43,802 nucleotides of DNA from Deltaproteobacteria bacterium (lineage in GTDB: Bacteria; Desulfobacterota; Desulfobacteria; Desulfobacterales; ETH-SRB1): assembly GCA_030262895.1 (NCBI GenBank), contig JAJSZW010000014.1:1-43802 (forward strand). Direction: 5' to 3'. The translations under genes were made by a program, and so were the position numbers. How positions within the stretch are numbered: position 1 is the first letter of the stretch; every line of letters starts with the position of its first letter. Of the stretch, positions 43,372-43,802 are shown piece after piece. The notes under the pieces are model-generated. The model saw only the letters and a program-made list of their open reading frames with translations. It made no database searches and was not told where the DNA came from.

Positions 43372-43801
43372 TTTTTTCTATTGTTTTAATGGCTTGGGTC
43401 ATTTTAATAAGTTCCTCTGGTGAATAAACAGGAATTTTTGCGTACTTAAAACCAACGGCACCTCTCATTACTATAGCTTGGGCGCTTGCATGGCGAGCAG
43501 ATTCATATAAAACCGCATCCTCAAAATCTGTAAATTTTGAGTTTATTGCTGCCTCCAATACAGCTCTGTTGACAGGTGCGATAGCAAAAATAGATAAAAG
43601 CTTCGATATCTCCTCTTCTGCTTGTTTTTTACCAACAACCTTGGTTGCAAGGTAGAAAATTGTTGTGACCGTCGTTGCTCCTAAAAAGCCAATGAACTCT
43701 CCTGCCTCAACCCATGAAAATATAACGGAAGCAGATGCAGAAAACGGTTTGCGGTCAAGCAAGACATCAAGGACAACATTGGTATCAAATAAAATATTCA
43801 T
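43364..43801 (-). CDS. PIN-domain ribonuclease (VapC-like)
   Basis: This 145-aa protein starts with MNILFDTNVVLDVLLDRKPF, the N-terminal acidic motif of PIN nucleases (D6), and has later acidic residues in KFTDFEDAVLYESA. Stand-alone PIN proteins are usually toxins that cut tRNA or mRNA. The ATG is at 43801, one base from the window edge, so an antitoxin upstream cannot be seen. A 46-codon ORF overlaps its 3' end. It is followed by an attC-like palindrome; PIN toxins are frequent in integron cassettes. Confidence 0.85.
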   Translation of the reverse strand: MNILFDTNVVLDVLLDRKPFSASASVIFSWVEAGEFIGFLGATTVTTIFYLATKVVGKKQAEEEISKLLSIFAIAPVNRAVLEAAINSKFTDFEDAVLYESARHASAQAIVMRGAVGFKYAKIPVYSPEELIKMTQAIKTIEKNG

Positions 43802-43802
43802 A

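Noticed and set aside
1..43802. CRISPR arrays, rRNA, tRNA or prophage genes
   Set aside because: No regularly spaced repeats, cloverleaf structures, integrase or phage structural genes were seen.

Overview
The window looks like chromosome of an anaerobic Desulfobacterota (deltaproteobacterial) bacterium. The main pointers are a TIGR03960-type B12 radical SAM gene next to an RNase G gene, many PAS-type histidine kinases, a c-type cytochrome remnant with CxxCH motifs, sigma-54 machinery and numerous palindromic repeats. The taxon is inferred from gene content; no marker gene allows a firm placement. No tRNA, rRNA or CRISPR array was recognised.

Layout. (1) 1-5.2 kb, minus strand: rpmH-rnpA-yidD (yidD cut by the window edge), then the radical SAM gene and rng. 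(2) 5.2-8.1 kb, plus strand: an HtrA-type periplasmic protease, a 27-bp inverted repeat, and asnS. (3) 8.2-15.1 kb, plus strand: a signalling block with a decayed sensor fragment, a receiver-PAS-PAS-kinase-receiver hybrid, a CHASE-like/PAS kinase, an Rcp1-like receiver, a receiver-HisKA_3 kinase and a NarL-type regulator. (4) 15.2-28.8 kb, plus strand: a glycogen locus with a two-domain debranching enzyme (GH13 plus amylo-1,6-glucosidase), a stand-alone CBM48 protein, two alpha-glucan phosphorylases separated by a cytochrome c remnant, a GT5 glycogen synthase and a eukaryote-like GH13_8 branching enzyme. (5) 28.9-32.6 kb, plus strand: a candidate sigma-54 promoter, two small proteins (one STAS-like), a minimal sigma-54 activator, a divergent UDPGP-family nucleotidyltransferase, a Cys-containing small protein and a UspA protein. 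The nucleotidyltransferase may supply the sugar nucleotide for glycogen, since no glgC is present here. (6) 32.7-37.0 kb, minus strand: nucleotidyltransferase, PLP aminotransferase, CDP-alcohol phosphatidyltransferase and an ATP-grasp gene, probably for making and attaching a CDP-activated amino-alcohol head group. The ATP-grasp gene is broken by a frameshift and by a 197-bp MITE with perfect 24-bp ends and an 8-bp target duplication. (7) 37.0-38.0 kb: a gene-poor kilobase holding a 109-bp nested palindrome. (8) 38.0-41.1 kb, plus strand: inositol-3-phosphate synthase, a fused cytidylyltransferase/CDP-alcohol transferase of the IPCT-DIPPS type, and an HD-domain protein. Together they look like a di-myo-inositol-phosphate or inositol-lipid pathway. 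(9) 41.1-43.8 kb, minus strand: a PIN-domain gene, a PAS hybrid kinase and a truncated ORF. These are separated by two integron attC-like palindromes, and the truncated ORF ends in a repeat.

The strongest new observations are the MITE-interrupted ATP-grasp gene, the UDPGP-like gene in the sigma-54 module beside the glycogen genes, the inositol-phosphate cassette with its HD partner, and the attC-like structures around the PIN and kinase genes.
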